Positions 33,320-45,863 of a stretch of 64,000 nucleotides of DNA are shown here, in pieces. This DNA comes from Hepsetus odoe (Eukaryota; Chordata; Actinopteri; Characiformes; Hepsetidae). The translations under genes and the position numbers were made by a program. The notes beneath the pieces are model-generated. The model was not told where the DNA came from. It was given only the letters and a program-made list of their open reading frames with translations, and made no database searches. The stretch's first letter is position 1; every line of letters starts with the position of its first letter. The DNA lies in assembly GCA_017165825.1 (NCBI GenBank), contig CM029372.1, positions 3,936,999-4,000,998 on the forward strand. The letters are read 5' to 3'.

Positions 33320-35846
33320 GAAGACATAGAAAAGAGAAAAAAAAAAAAAAAAAGGCTCCATCATTTGCCAGCACTGGTCTCAAACCTCAAACCTAATACA
33401 TTCCCTTAAACGTCAATTTTCCTAATTCCTCTTTAGCTCTTTCTTGTTTAGTCAGGGGTGTAAAGGATAAAGGTATACGGCATTAGCCTATGCAAGGTGG
33501 AGAAAACTCCTCAAAAAATTACGCCGTTCTCAGATTTCTGCACTAAATTCACTTGGGCTCTCGTGGCAGGCTGTGCAATCTTCTGATCCACTGCATACAG
33601 CTGATCGTTTGCCCTTCTCAAACCCTTTCCTTGAATCAGCTGGACTCAGGCCTAAGGAGGTGACAACGAAGTGAGCGAAGCAGGATTGTACTTCAATCAG
33701 CAGTCCTCAAGGACACGTTTCAGCTGGATGTCAAGCTTGCAAGAGTCTGGACAGGAGCAGCCCTGGACAGAAGCAGCCCTGGACAGAGCTGGAACTTCTG
33801 CAGGTGGCACAATTTACTGGAAGCTCCAGACCTTACATTCACCATGTTTTGCAGAAATCCGTCGCTCGTATCATTAAAGACTGCATACGCTTGAAGAGTA
33901 ACCTAACGGGGTCGTTTATTCTGCAGCTATGCACAAAAAAAAGCCCAAAACTCGGAAGAGACCAACTAACTTTTCTTTCGTCACAGATCTTGCCTTTAAA
34001 CGAATGACTGAAACAAGCCCCTCTAGAATAATAATTTCCCTGCAATGTCCAGTTTTTACTCACTCAGGCGACTCTTGGCTTTGGATTTAAAGCTTAAATT
34101 GTGCAGCTGTGATTTAGATGAATTTTTAGAAGTAGTTTTGTTTCTCCCTGAAGACAAAAGCAAGCGGAAAACGTTTGCTTTATTGAGGAACCACTTGCAG
34201 AATCACTAGTCTCCAAGCCTTTGCCCACTCTTAATGAAGAGAGGAAAGTTTGAACGTTACTCAGCTTCAGGCTCATGACATTTGACTGTTTCCTTAAAGT
34301 TAGAGGTCAGTTCTATATTCCACAATTGGCTCCAACAAACACCACATAACTGGACTGTTGCAGAAAATCCCTTTAGCTCGTCTTCCGGAGGTAAACGTGC
34401 AGGACTGTTTCTGTTGGTTGACAACTGACAGTCAGCTTTATCCTCCAAGCCCATCAGGCTGTGCAGAGATGTTGCGTTAGCGGCATTTAACACAACCAGC
34501 ATCACGTGACTCAAAGCGTTGCGGTACTGTGTGGTAGTGGAGGCCTAGTTAGTGTGTTGAAAGTGAGATGATTCGATTTTGCAGCCAATCATGGAGCGGG
34601 AAAACAATTACGTTCTATCCTAGTCTTCCTGAAAACCATTTTTGGAAGATTAACAAAACGAGCAGAGAGTAATCTCCCTAAACATCTCGCATGGTGCATC
34701 TTGCTTGTCTTGCATTTCCTGCCAAGCATTCAGTTCAGTTTTTTTACTACTTTAGTTTAAAACTGCAAGACTTACATGGCTAAAAATAAACTTCCACTAA
34801 ACTAAAACTACCACTAACCACTAAAACTATCACTAAAAGCAGGCCGTTTTAGACAACATGAAGACACGCATGGAAGAATTCGATTCAAGATCTGAACTTG
34901 ATGTCTGCTTTGTAAAACCAGTGGCAGTGTGGTCTGAAATGGCTGTGGTGGAACGAGAGACGTGTCAGGAAGTGTTTAAATGATCCGTTTGGTTGACTCG
35001 GGCGGCAAAGCCGATAATCCAGCGAGCACAAGTTCTAAAGAGGCAAACCAGTGACACGGAAGTTTCTTGACTAATGTAACTACAGTAAGGTTAATAGCAG
35101 AGGAAAACTTGGCTCTTCAAATCTCATCAGCAACAATTCCTTGTTACTGGAGAAATTGAAAATGACAGTGGCAAATAATGGGGTCGTTACTATTAAGTGG
35201 CTCGTGCCAAAATGAATAAAATTCCTTAAGAGAAAGATGAGCACCGCACGGAGCAGGAAAACTGCAGAATGAGGACGAAGAAATGAATATGGACAAGTTG
35301 TGCTGATGTCAAGGGTTGTAATCATCATGTGATGGACCTTAGGCCCCGGTAATCGGCACTAGATGCAGCGCAACATGCAGTGAGACCTTTTTAATCTCCA
35401 GCTGGAGCGAGACTACTCCAACCCTCGTGTGATTGAAAGCTGCTCCCTCTCATTTTTCCTTTATAATCAGTCTACAGTAATTATTTGTGAGCTCGTTAAT
35501 GATCTGTGTTGTTAGATGGGAGGGCAGAGGTTGGTGCAACATTTAAGATCGCTGATAACCGTTCTCTTGGCGATCTGGTTGCCAAGCGACAAAAAGCACA
35601 TCCCTGTGCAGCAACTGTTTACGTTCTGAGAGATTTCAGCACTGCTGCTGCACGATGTTGAGAGGAGTGCATCAATGGTATCTCCTCAAACTGGAAGAAT
35701 AACTGGGGGAGGGGGGGGATTAAACATTTAAATACAAACGGTTTGAAATCCAAAGGGTTTTTATGGGAATCTTTTCTGTTACGCTTCATTATTTACATCA
35801 GCTTTATTATTTACAGGCCAATTTTACTGAAATGCTAAAAGCAGTT

Positions 35847-36025
35847 CATGGGTTTGAATCCCAGACCAGTAGGTTGCCCTTTGGTACCTTTGAGCAAGGT
35901 AACGTCCCCATCACTGCAACCCGGGTGCTGGATATAGCCGCTCCCTTCTCTCCTCCCTTAAAAACGCTGAATTTTACTGTGTGCTGTGCCGTGTTTCACA
36001 ATGACATAGTCACTTTCATTTCACT
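35847..36025 (+). mobile_element. SINE-A copy, 5' truncated
   Basis: It begins at the B box (GGGTTTGAATCCCAGACC) with no A-box head, continues through TTTGAGCAAGGTAACGTCCCC, and ends AGTCACTTTCATTTCACT. Loss of the 5' end fits target-primed reverse transcription that stopped early. Confidence 0.85.
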
Positions 36026-36894
36026 CACAAACTTCCCAGAGATGGCCTAAACTAAGACCATTTCACCCAGACAGCAATCACATCACCCATGTGTGTCCTG
36101 AATTGCTCAAAATGTTTGTTTCTTTACATTATTTTCCTAAAAGACTTGTTCCAGTCTCATCATTTTGCCCCCCCCCCCCACCTCTCACTCTCTTCTGAAC
36201 AAAGGTGAAAGCCTCACACCCGCTCCTAAATTAGATAGAATGGTTTAATGAGAACCGTTCGTCCTCAAGAGTCCATTTCATTACTGAATCTCCCAAAAAA
36301 AAAAAAAAAAAGGACACCTGACACAGCAAACCCTTCCTCTCTGCCACAGGGGGAGCAATAAAGGAAACGAACACTTTGCAGCACTGGAAATAAACGAGGG
36401 TGCGACTGCCTGGGCTAAATAAAAAACAAAACGTCAGCATGAAAATCTACAAACCTTTTGACTTCTAACAGTTTCACCCTCCATTACTGCTGAGGGGTTA
36501 TTTAACCTCAAGGCGCCAGGGGCAGGTGCATGAGGACAGACAGAAGCTAGACTGGGACAGTCCAATCAGGGAGAAAAGAGGGCCATCTTGCTGATCTGTA
36601 CTGAGGACCACTCAGACTTCAGCGGTTCAAACTCAATCTCATCAGTGTGGCCTGCCGTGCTAGCCTGTCCCTTCTCTGTAGCCACACAGCCAAAGGGGAA
36701 GAGATGCGAATGGCCAAGCCAAACCTGTCTCCTTTAATTCACTCTGCCTCGCCTCGTCAAGTCAATCCCACTTACTGAGGGAACAGTGGTGCAGGAAGTG
36801 AAAGGGTCAAACTGCATATGGGGCGTCACTCAAAAACCACCAAGCACTATGTCCAGTGAGGTGACACTGAGCCGAGGTGAGAGGTGTGCGCGCA

Positions 36895-36933
<39 letters not shown>
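36895..36933 (+). repeat. (TG)n(TA)n compound microsatellite
   Basis: A TG run passes directly into a TA run. Confidence 0.95.
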
Positions 36934-37080
36934 CTCTACGCAAGCTGCCTGCATGGTGAATCAGAAAGTAGGTGTGGAGATGAAAATTACAGGCTGATAT
37001 TCTCAGGCAAAGGCAAAAGAGGGATAACAGTAGTTAAAGGAAGCATTTATGCCTTGGTAAAGGTTCAAGTTTGATATTTA

Positions 37081-37162
37081 AGCAGCGGTGCCCTAGTGTT
37101 TAGGCCCCGGGATGGGAAGGTCGTGGGTTCGATCGGATGCAGAGGTTGTATTTTCGTTGTCT
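37081..37162 (+). mobile_element. SINE-A copy with internal deletion
   Basis: The head is AGCAGCGGTGCCCTAGTG and the B box GGGTTCGAT, which jumps straight to GGATGCAGAGGTTGTATTTT. The core is missing. Confidence 0.75.
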
Positions 37163-38020
37163 CTCTTTAGGCCTGTATTTAAGCCTGCATTCGAATGTTC
37201 AGTGCTTCTGAATTCTCTTTACTAGTTTCTAATACAGCCAGGCCTCAAAGCCAGCATGGAAACTGGAATGAAACTGTGGGGATGTTGATCAACAGTTTTG
37301 ATTGAAAAGAAATTCAAGAAAATCTGATTGATCCGTCACTGTTGCTAGGTTACATGACGTGTGTGAGGGAGAGAGAAAGAGAATGAGAATATCCTCGTGA
37401 TGGATTCAAAGAGGAGGACAGAGGGAGGCTTTTTGCTGCCTTCAGCTGTAGATCATAATGACATCAGCACAAGGTTCTTCCTGTGCGCTCTCTCGCTGGT
37501 GGATCGGTGGCGAGTGAAGGATTGAGGACAGGAGAAACAACTGGCAGGGCCGCGTTCGACCGCCAGGCCCATCGCTTTCTTTCGCCTGTTTGAGCCATAA
37601 TGAAAACGGAGAGAGAGATTGGGATCGCAGAGAGCGAGGGCTTCATCAATCAAAGCTCGGCGGAGAAAAAGAATGGAACTGGCTGGTGGTGCCAAATCCA
37701 CAGCCCTGTTCCACCACTGTGCCCCCCTGCCGAAGTGAGCGCTCGTCTTACGGCCTCGCGTTTCTTCAGCGCGCGCTGTTCCTGGCATTTCAGCGCCCGT
37801 GTGATGAGCCTGAATTAATGGAACATGACAACAGGTTTGTACGCGTTCCGCCTCCCACTTTGGGCTGGATTTTAGATGACACAGCCCTTTGCCCTCCAAC
37901 TAGGAGCGGGGTGAGAAACATGAGAGCGTGCCGATTAGCACACTCGTACCACTCAGATACAAAGTGACAAACTTGTTTGCTCGTCTGGTCTCATAAAAAT
38001 ATGTGCAGAACCACACTCAC

Positions 38021-38209
38021 CTTCTCTTTCCTCTGCCTGGCCGCCTCCTCGGCTGACTGCAGGGTTTTGAAGTAGGCGCTACGCTCGGCCGTGAAGTGGA
38101 CCTTGGAGAGCGAGTTCTCCACCAGAGCCACGGACAGATTCAACCCCTCGATGTGCAGCCAGCCAATGAAGTTCCCTGCTTTATCCATGCTCTCAACCTC
38201 CACCTCAAC
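38021..38209 (-). CDS. snd1: snd1 exon: C-terminal half of SN-like domain 4
   Basis: This exon encodes 63 residues, starting [19 protein letters not shown] and ending with RQRKEK. The family places this stretch in the second half of the fourth staphylococcal-nuclease-like domain, including the conserved KVHFTAERS segment. SN-like domains 1 to 4 of SND1 bind and cleave RNA, although their active-site residues differ from bacterial nuclease. The acceptor, read on the minus strand, has a pyrimidine-rich tract and CAG just before 38209. The donor is AAG/GTGAGT at 38020-38015. Both flanking introns are phase 0. This is the most 5' snd1 exon in the window. The preceding exon, which should end near the family motif LVLQRE, was not found between 38210 and 64000. 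Confidence 0.97.
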
Positions 38210-39439
38210 CTGAGAACGAACGAGAGAGAGAGGAGAGTTAATGTACCGTCTCTGCATTAGTCAAGAGATTCCATTACAGCACGTCAGAAGGGAAGAAGAA
38301 CTACATTTCAGACACATCTGTGGAGAAGTGGGAGCTTTCTATTGATCAGGTGCCATGCCTTGCACCTCAGGTGGAAAAAGAAAGCTTGCACACGTCAGGG
38401 CACAAACCTTCCCGCGCAATTAAGTATCAAGCTGAGCGTCGGGTGCAAGCTGACTTTAGCCTGACGATGAACATGAACACACAGATCACCCGAGGCCGAC
38501 ATTCTCAAACGAAGCCCACATTTATATTCGCGTAATTAATAACATTTTTGTCTCCCGCATGATGGGAGTGTTTATTGGCCAGCGACTGAACGCAACAAGG
38601 AAGGACAAAAGGTAAGATAACGAGAATGAAAAATACACTTGGATTGAAATGCCGCTGCTCTGGAATCAGCCTTTGGTTCTGGAGTTACATTACTTCAGAG
38701 GTATTTCGTCTGAAATTCCGCAAGGCTACATAAGCCATAGCTGTTAACCCAAGATTTTATGCTTCTTTTCTTTGCGAACAGAACTTTATTGGAGTTTCTT
38801 AGTAATGTTTGAATGTACTAAGCACATCAGCACCAACCATTTGTTTCACAACAAATTGAACAGATGACTGAGGCCATTAGTGAAAATAATGATTTTCCCA
38901 TTGCTGTGTGCTCGAAGTGCCATTCGAAGAGCTCTCGGAATAATCTAGCAAGCACAAAGGATACACATTTGCTTAAGCAAACACTGCTCACTATAGCATC
39001 TTGTTTGAGGGTCAGATTCTCCAGCTGGTTGTATAGACGGTACTCCCCCTCCCCCCTTTTTTAAACTTACAAAGCAAACATATTGATTCAGATCCAACTC
39101 TAAAGGCCAAAAGGGGAAGATGAGATATCCTTTCAGAAATAAAGGCATCAGATACCGGGGGTACCAGACAACCCAGAGACGCAGCTCCAGTCTTTACTTG
39201 GGTAAAAAGTGTGCAGATGCAGTTTACAAGTATTGTGACAGAAAATTAAATGCGATTCCCCTCTCCTTTTTTCAGATTTGCACACCGAGTTCATATCTAC
39301 CAGAACGCCAAATCTCAGGCTTTGCATCTTAAGACTGTCCTTGAAAATTACAAGTGAAAGTACAAATGAAAATACTGGATGATGGAGGACATTGACAGCA
39401 ATTAAAATGCTCAAAAATACGCTCGTAAATTGTGATAAA

Positions 39440-40025
39440 CAGGGCCGCAGCTAACAATTATTTTGATAATTGAATAATGAGTCCGTTTTTTTTGTTGCTC
39501 GCTTTAAAATAGACAAGAAAAAAAGATATACATACAAGATTTATGAAATACATCACATTTCAGGCTTTCATGGAGAAGAATTTCCAAGAGAAGAACCTTT
39601 TTAAACAGAAAAATCATTATTTCATCTTTTTCTCATCCCTTCAGGACAATCAGAAAACTAACTGATTAATATGAAAAAAAGGACTTCACCAACTTAAATC
39701 ACTCATTGTAATTTATTTATTTACAGGACAAAAAGAAAAACCGGCGTCTAAACCAGACGACGGTGGTCGCTCAAAAAAAGTCTGGTCAAGTGCTTCTAAA
39801 GAGGCTTTATCAAAAAGTTACAGAACCACTGACTTGGGTCAGGTCTGCTTCACCGCTTCAGTCACAGTACCGTCACACACGAAATTAAGCAGTGTTTTTT
39901 TAGGACATATGGATGAAGTTTGTCTAATTCTAATCTGATAACATCGGAGACTCGTTTGCTCGTTGACCAACTAATCGGTTAGTAAACTAGTTGCCAACTA
40001 TTTAAAGCTATTATTGCACCCCTAG
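39440..40025 (+). mobile_element. hAT-like non-autonomous DNA transposon
   Basis: The left end is CAGGGCCGCAGCTAACAATT and the right end, read on the minus strand, is CTAGGGGTGCAATAATAGC. Both resemble hAT terminal repeats of the CAGGG-GCAA kind. Sub-terminal GATAATT and CCGATTAGTTGGTCAACGA sequences fit a widespread fish family. Flanking octamers GTGATAAA (39432-39439) and CAAATAAA (40026-40033) share five of eight positions, consistent with a decayed 8-bp target duplication. No transposase is encoded. Confidence 0.6.
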
Positions 40026-41283
40026 CAAATAAAGCGGTAAGCCCAATTCTAGAAAAGATCAATTAGGAAAGCTAAGCTTAAAAGTCTGACGGGTTTACTG
40101 ATGGAATTTCATTTGCCCAGTCACGTGCAACACTCTTCCAAGAATCAGAGCAATGCTTGCTGGGAAACCCTTCACTAAACACTAGGTGAAAAAAAAGCAG
40201 CCCAAACTGTTTGAGCACACCCACCGTCACTGAGCACACTTGCATGAAACAAAACCAATTCTGTCAAGGTGTTTCAGAGCCGTCATGAAAACAGGCAGGT
40301 GTTGCAGAAAGATACTCTGGGAGTCAGGCGATTAGGACTGGGGCTGTACGGCCCTTTGCCCCCTGGGAAATCTGCTGGGAATTACTTGGGAGGCTGAGCC
40401 AGCGAACACAGAGAAAGTGAAAAGCTTTTTAATGAGGGCATAATCGCCACTTTGATTAAACACAAGCATGACAACCAACTTCACATTAATGGGACAAACA
40501 AACACGCTTCCCTCTTCACTACTGGCTAATGGAAGGCTAATGTGCTTCACCAAAAATAAAGAAATAAATAAATAAGAAGAAAAAAAAAAGTGGCGGCCTT
40601 CTTGTCGAGTCCAGCCCCATTAAACGTTCCTTCCTAAAAACCCTAAGCCTTCTAGCTGTTCTCACGGAGGTAAACACGGCCTGGGAAGACGCATGGTTTT
40701 GAAGGAGTGAGCCAGTAAACGACAGACTCAAAAAGACAACATTTTTTGCGTATTAGAGCGTCAGTGACATATGGCCTCCTGGGCACAGAAAGAATTTTTA
40801 ATTCTCAGGCTTATCTTAATACAAGGTCACATTCAATGCAGAACGGTCGAATTCTCAGAAACCACCAATATCTTACATAAGCCCCTGTATCCATTTAGCA
40901 ATTACACGAACACAATCTGGATGGAATAAAGAGCAAAACGAATCACATTTCTTCTTGACGTTTCACAGGCTAAAATATGAAACTCGCTCTGAGTGTGTGA
41001 AGCTACACTGATGTCAGGCTCGTTGCGACTGCTTCCTGACTCTAACGCTCATCCACACTTGTAAATGTGCTTTCCTTTTATTCCAAATGCATTTCAATCA
41101 GCATGGCTGACAAACGGCTGTTAGTTAGCCTGCTCTGAATGTCCCCCCCCCAATATGCAGCTGTAATTTGGAAAGCAAAAGGCCCTTCAGTGCTCATGTA
41201 GCAAACAAATATGGTGCTGCAAGCTTGGGGAGAAATGTCATTGACACCCATCCAGAGAAAGCCACCAAAGATGCTGGCAAGCT

Positions 41284-41337
41284 GGGGGGGGGGGGGGGGG
41301 GGAAATAAATAAATAAACAAACAAACAAACAAATAAA
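41284..41337 (+). repeat. G run followed by AAAT/AAAC repeats
   Basis: Nineteen G, then tandem AAAT and AAAC units. Confidence 0.95.
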
Positions 41338-41376
41338 TGGAGGAAAGGGAAAAAAGGTAAAGGTGAAATATCATGG

Positions 41377-41492
41377 GCAGGGACAGCCCCCCCCCCCGGA
41401 GCAACTTGGGGTGAAGAGTTTTGTTCAGGAACCCAGTGGTGGTGCTGGAGGTAGGATTTGAACCTACTACTTCTTGGTCCAAAAGCGAGTAT
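41377..41492 (-). mobile_element. SINE-B fragment
   Basis: Plus-strand GAGCAACTTGGGGTGAAG, GTTCAGGAACCCAGTGG and GGATTTGAACCTACTACTTC match the middle and head of SINE-B. Both ends are lost. It serves as the uninterrupted reference for the split copy at 12001-12617. Confidence 0.75.
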
Positions 41493-44400
41493 AAATAAAA
41501 AAATGTAAAAAATAATATTTAAAAAAAATTATATATTTTTTTTTGATGTCATCATTTCAGAAGAACAGAGGCTGCATCAAGTGTAATGAGAACAAATTGC
41601 CCAATGAGCCACATCAATAACACACTAGAACAGGGGAGCGCCACAAAGGCACAGCGGCCATTCCATGAACGTATTCCACCTTTTCGAGATCTCACACACC
41701 CACCCTATCCTAGTCCTAACCAGTGTCAAACACTCCTCATTATCTGGCAGGGCAGCGTGCTGAAGCAGCAGCTCAACATTCTGCCATTGTCTTATTAAGG
41801 GGCTGCGCTGCTGCTGCTGCGGCTGATGGTGACGGCTGAGAGTGTGTGAGAGAGACAGAGAGAAAGCGAGTGTTATCAGGGGGTGGGGGCTAATACGGCC
41901 TATTGATCAGTGCTGTTTTCTCCTGAATGCTTTAGCTAACCACACTTTACACCTCCAGAGCGAAACCGCAAAAAGACGCACACTTCCTGTGCAGCGATTG
42001 CCACCTCGTCCGACAGGAAAACACGATGGCACAATAGGGACAACAGGGGTCTCCTGAACACTGCACAGATGGCTTCCACTGGAGGGTTTGCCAGAGCCAA
42101 GACAGCCCCCTGAGGAGGAGGCTTTTGAGCCAATATGGCCCTGGGGGGGCACAAATGGCCTCTGCAGAAAGTGAGAAATGTAGCACTGGATCATGTGGGG
42201 AAATAAATACTTCAAAATTCTACCCAAGTTGCCGTTCAAAATTTGACATCTTGTATATCTGGCCCATTTCCCCACACTGCAAACCTCGACTTACCCAAAG
42301 GAGCTGTACGTGTGTACACAAAACACAGACTTAACTCTTTCAGCCCCCCAGTGAAGTCAGAGTGAGATCAGAATGAAATCTAATAGAGCAGGTAATCCTC
42401 TGGAGAAAAGCAGTGCATGTGGGGGCGTTATTATATAACAGGTGCCAAACTGAAAGAAAGCAAACATTTGAGGTGAAGGACGGATTTATGATAACAGCAA
42501 GGAAAATAGTTAACAGAGCCTCAAAGATTCAGGAAATTGCCATTAAGGCCCACGCTCCCAATAAAACCAAGAGCCGTTACAGCTACAGATCCGAACCCAG
42601 CCGCCATGCGAAAATATCCAGCAGTGTCCTGCAAGTGCGAAATGGCGAGTCTGGACAATGCCTGGAGGTCGTGTGAAAACAGAATTTGATAAGAAAACAA
42701 ATAAATAAATGAAACCATTGAGAGGTAGCAGTCCTGCTCTTTCTCAGGTCTTTTTTTCCCTCCCTGCTCCACTCCTTTACCTCAAGGGCCGGTGAGCTCA
42801 ATCGGATGCACTAAAAAGACCACATTTTCAGGACGGGGGTAAAAGTGCAGTTACTTTCCAATAATCTGGACTATTAAAGTGGCTGAGATCCAGTATTTTT
42901 TTTTTTTTTTCTTCTTTCTTTTAAAATGGGACTCTAAAGGATGACTGTGCCGGCCCCAAGCCCTCAAATCGTGCTGAAAATCAAATAGCAGGGAACGGAC
43001 ATGCTTGTTTCCGACAACGTTGCCATTCTGATCACGAGCCTCAACCTCTGTTTAACCTTCACCAATCCTCTCTTCCATGCAGCGTCACCACACACAGCTA
43101 TGCACACCTTTGACGTACAGACTTACCACGGCTTTTCTCTTTCTGCTCTAATCAGCTGCCACAGTCAGTACCCGCACACATCCTAAATCTGCTTTTATGG
43201 CAGGGCCCAATTACCACAGGCCTCTCGCTCATGTGTCGCCCGTCTCTCTCGCTGGCTCTCTATAAGATCATCATGGCTGTAAAGGGTGGTGGAGGAACGG
43301 AGCCAGGCGGAGAGTGCGCCGAGCGTTTTGATGCTCTGATGTCACACGAGGATTCATCTTGCACCTCTAATTTGCAGATGTAAGCACCACTTCCAGCTGA
43401 ATACTAAGCAGGCATGTTGCGGTGGGGGTGGGGCCCACAATGTCCTCATTCGTTTTCATTAAACGGCAGCCCCTCTATGAGTAATGTAACCTGCCATGGT
43501 GCTTGAACCATAATGTATAATATTATAATATTAAAGGTGGAGGGGGAGGTAGAAAGACAGCAAGGCTTTTCATCAACACACGGCACCGACGGTTGCATCA
43601 TACTTGTAAAGCAACTGAGATGTAGTGTGAGCTTGTGTGTGTGTGTGTCTCAAATGCACGTGGTTTTAGCAGCAACACGGTGTGCAAAAATGCCAGCGAT
43701 GATGGGCAGGTGAAGGAGAGAGATCTGACACACCACTCGGAGGAAGAAGCTCAGTGTGAGATGGGCGTCGGCTTGAAGGAGAGGACAACAGAGGAGAAAC
43801 GAGATAAAAAGCCAGCTTAAAGCAGCGATTAAAGATCACTGCATACTGACCTGCACAGCCCAGCCTAAGCACAAGCCTCGCCATGGAATAAACGGCATCA
43901 TCAAGCACAGGTCAGCCAGAAAACCTTTTCAGCTTTCACACTGGGTTTGTAGCCATCAAATATGGGCCAAGTAAATACAAGTAATACACAGGTGAAGGGG
44001 TCATGATTGCCTCATTGATTCGTGTGGGACAGACTAGTCCTTCTGCTCCAGAAGAGCTACTGTTGCCCAAACTGTTGAGAACATAAAGGTGAAAATAAGA
44101 GTCGGAGCACAGCGCAGCGCAGCACAACAGCGGACCAGTCGGCCTGCCCACGCTGACCAGCTCCAATGCTGAAAGACTCTGCTTAACTATATCATCCTAA
44201 TCAATAGAGGGACCATGTGTAGACCAAGTGGTTGAGTGTTGCCCTTATGAAGCAATAATGAGACACCGTGAGAAAGGCAAGTAAGCTGATGAACCGATGT
44301 CGGATGTGCTTCCAATATCACTGCTTTACTGCTCCAATACCACATTGCGACTTGCAGGATTTAAAGGATTTGAACCTGTTCTGCCCAATACTACTCAAGC

Positions 44401-44673
44401 CCATGACGGCCCAATGCTTTGTTGTCCCAAAGGAAAGTTATGGCTGATGGTTTTGCTGAGTCAAGTCTGGGAAAGCGGGGTGGGGATCCCCTTCACTTTA
44501 CTGTTTATGGCATCACCCTCCACTACATTAAGTATCAATCCAATAATTCTTGCTACTTAAGGATGCGAAATGACTTCTATTAAGAGTAAGGCTTGATTTC
44601 AATTCATTTGATGAATGAATTCATAATTATAATAAATGCAGTGCGGGTGAAAGAAGTGAAACTATCATTCAAT

Positions 44674-44691
44674 GGGGGGGGGGGGGGGGGG
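44674..44691 (+). repeat. Poly-G run
   Basis: Eighteen consecutive G. Confidence 0.95.
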
Positions 44692-45537
44692 CGCCTCGTG
44701 TTTATAAGCCACGTGTGCATTTATGTCCTTGCATGCGCAGTGAGAAATCTGCAAGCCTTGCCTCATCTCTAGAGCCGGGTCTGGCTCCAGCGGCGAAATG
44801 CACCAACGCTGTTATTCCGTCTCCTGACAGCACAGCTGTGAGGGTCAACAGAGCGAACGGAAGAGGAGAGAGAAGACATCTTGGTGCCTATGACTTCATT
44901 TATTTGAAGGCCGTTTGCAGAGAAGGGTAAAACTGACAATGACCAGACTAAACAGCAGAGATCATCTTTAAGCAATAATTAAACATCTCCCAGCATCAGC
45001 TTTCTCTTCAGCTTGAGGAGCAACAGAACTCTACCCTGATAGAGCTCCATCCAGTACCGCTTGGATGAGCTAGTTTTTTGCTTTATCCAAAACTCATCAT
45101 TCAACACCAGCAGCTGATGCTTATGTGGTCAAATGCAATCAAATCCAAAATGCAAGTGTTGGATCTCTAGTGTCAGGCCAGGCCAGAAGAAGAGAGGCTA
45201 TTATTAAAGCGAAGGTCTTTGTAAATTGTTCAACACAGAAGACCAGGGAGTCAAGGAGCAAACAAGCGAGTCTGTTTTCGGAATCTGAATAGATGGCATG
45301 CAGTTTGCAGTGCTATCTGTCGTTGTGCAAGCTTCCATTACTTGCAGCTCAAAACCGAAGACGCAAATTTCAAACATCAAGCATGTCTTGGCCAATCAGC
45401 TTTGAGGTAAGAAGAAAGGCTTTAATTTTGCAGATATGGTCACCAGCGTGAACTTTGCTCTACCCTAAGCTCTTTACTTGATCGACACGTTAGCTATGAA
45501 AATCAATGTTCCTCTCTTGCACCCAAACCACGAACAG

Positions 45538-45581
<44 letters not shown>
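45538..45581 (+). repeat. 44-base poly-A run
   Basis: Forty-four uninterrupted A residues followed by AGAGGGCAGCAGTGGC. The flank resembles a SINE-A head for only about 14 bases, so it is not called as a SINE. Confidence 0.95.
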
Positions 45582-45585
<4 letters not shown>

Positions 45586-45607
45586 GCAGCAGTGGCACTT
45601 AACCCCA

Positions 45608-45623
45608 GGTAACCATGGTTACC
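45608..45623. promoter_or_regulatory. Palindromic RFX X-box-like motif (candidate)
   Basis: GGTAACCATGGTTACC is a perfect 16-bp palindrome made of two GTNRCC half sites in opposite orientation, the arrangement bound by RFX factors. A second site, TAACCATGGTTA, lies at 45852-45863. Motif identity is seen in the sequence, and function is not shown. Confidence 0.4.
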
Positions 45624-45851
45624 GTGTCAAAATGCAGTGTCCCACGGCGCCATCTGTGAGGTAAATAACTTGTGTTCGCGAGAGGCAGCGGGAGCCAGAC
45701 GCCACTACAACAGATGGGCTTCATGTCACAGCACAGAGTCTGGGGGAGCAAGATGCTCCGCTAGCTAACACGATGGTAGGTAGCACCTGATTCTACAAAC
45801 TCACACTTACATCCCAACAAAAAAAAAACCCGATCATGCCAACATTCAAGC

Positions 45852-45863
45852 TAACCATGGTTA
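45852..45863. promoter_or_regulatory. Second RFX-like palindrome (candidate)
   Basis: TAACCATGGTTA is a perfect 12-bp palindrome sharing its centre with the 45608 motif, 244 bases away. It reads GGTAACCATGGTTA on the minus strand. Confidence 0.35.

Larger units (their letters stand above)
20635..38020 (-). other. snd1: snd1 intron, 17.4 kb
   Basis: A phase 0 intron from the GTGAGT donor at 38020 to CAG at 20635. Recognised content is SINE-A copies at 23596, 33118, 35847 and 37081, a Tc1-like fossil at 24100-24560, and CA, GA and TG microsatellites. The stretches 25.0-27.4, 30.0-33.1 and 34.0-35.8 kb show no recognised repeat. Some of it looks like candidate conserved non-coding sequence (for example 22770-22900 and 32820-33000). 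No further snd1 exon is needed, because the flanking exons join in frame. Confidence 0.9.

Noticed and set aside
37453..37899. 148-codon open frame on the minus strand, near the SN4 exon
   Set aside because: It does not resemble snd1 or any family I know, and the exons on either side join in frame without it. Kept only as a low-level curiosity in findings.
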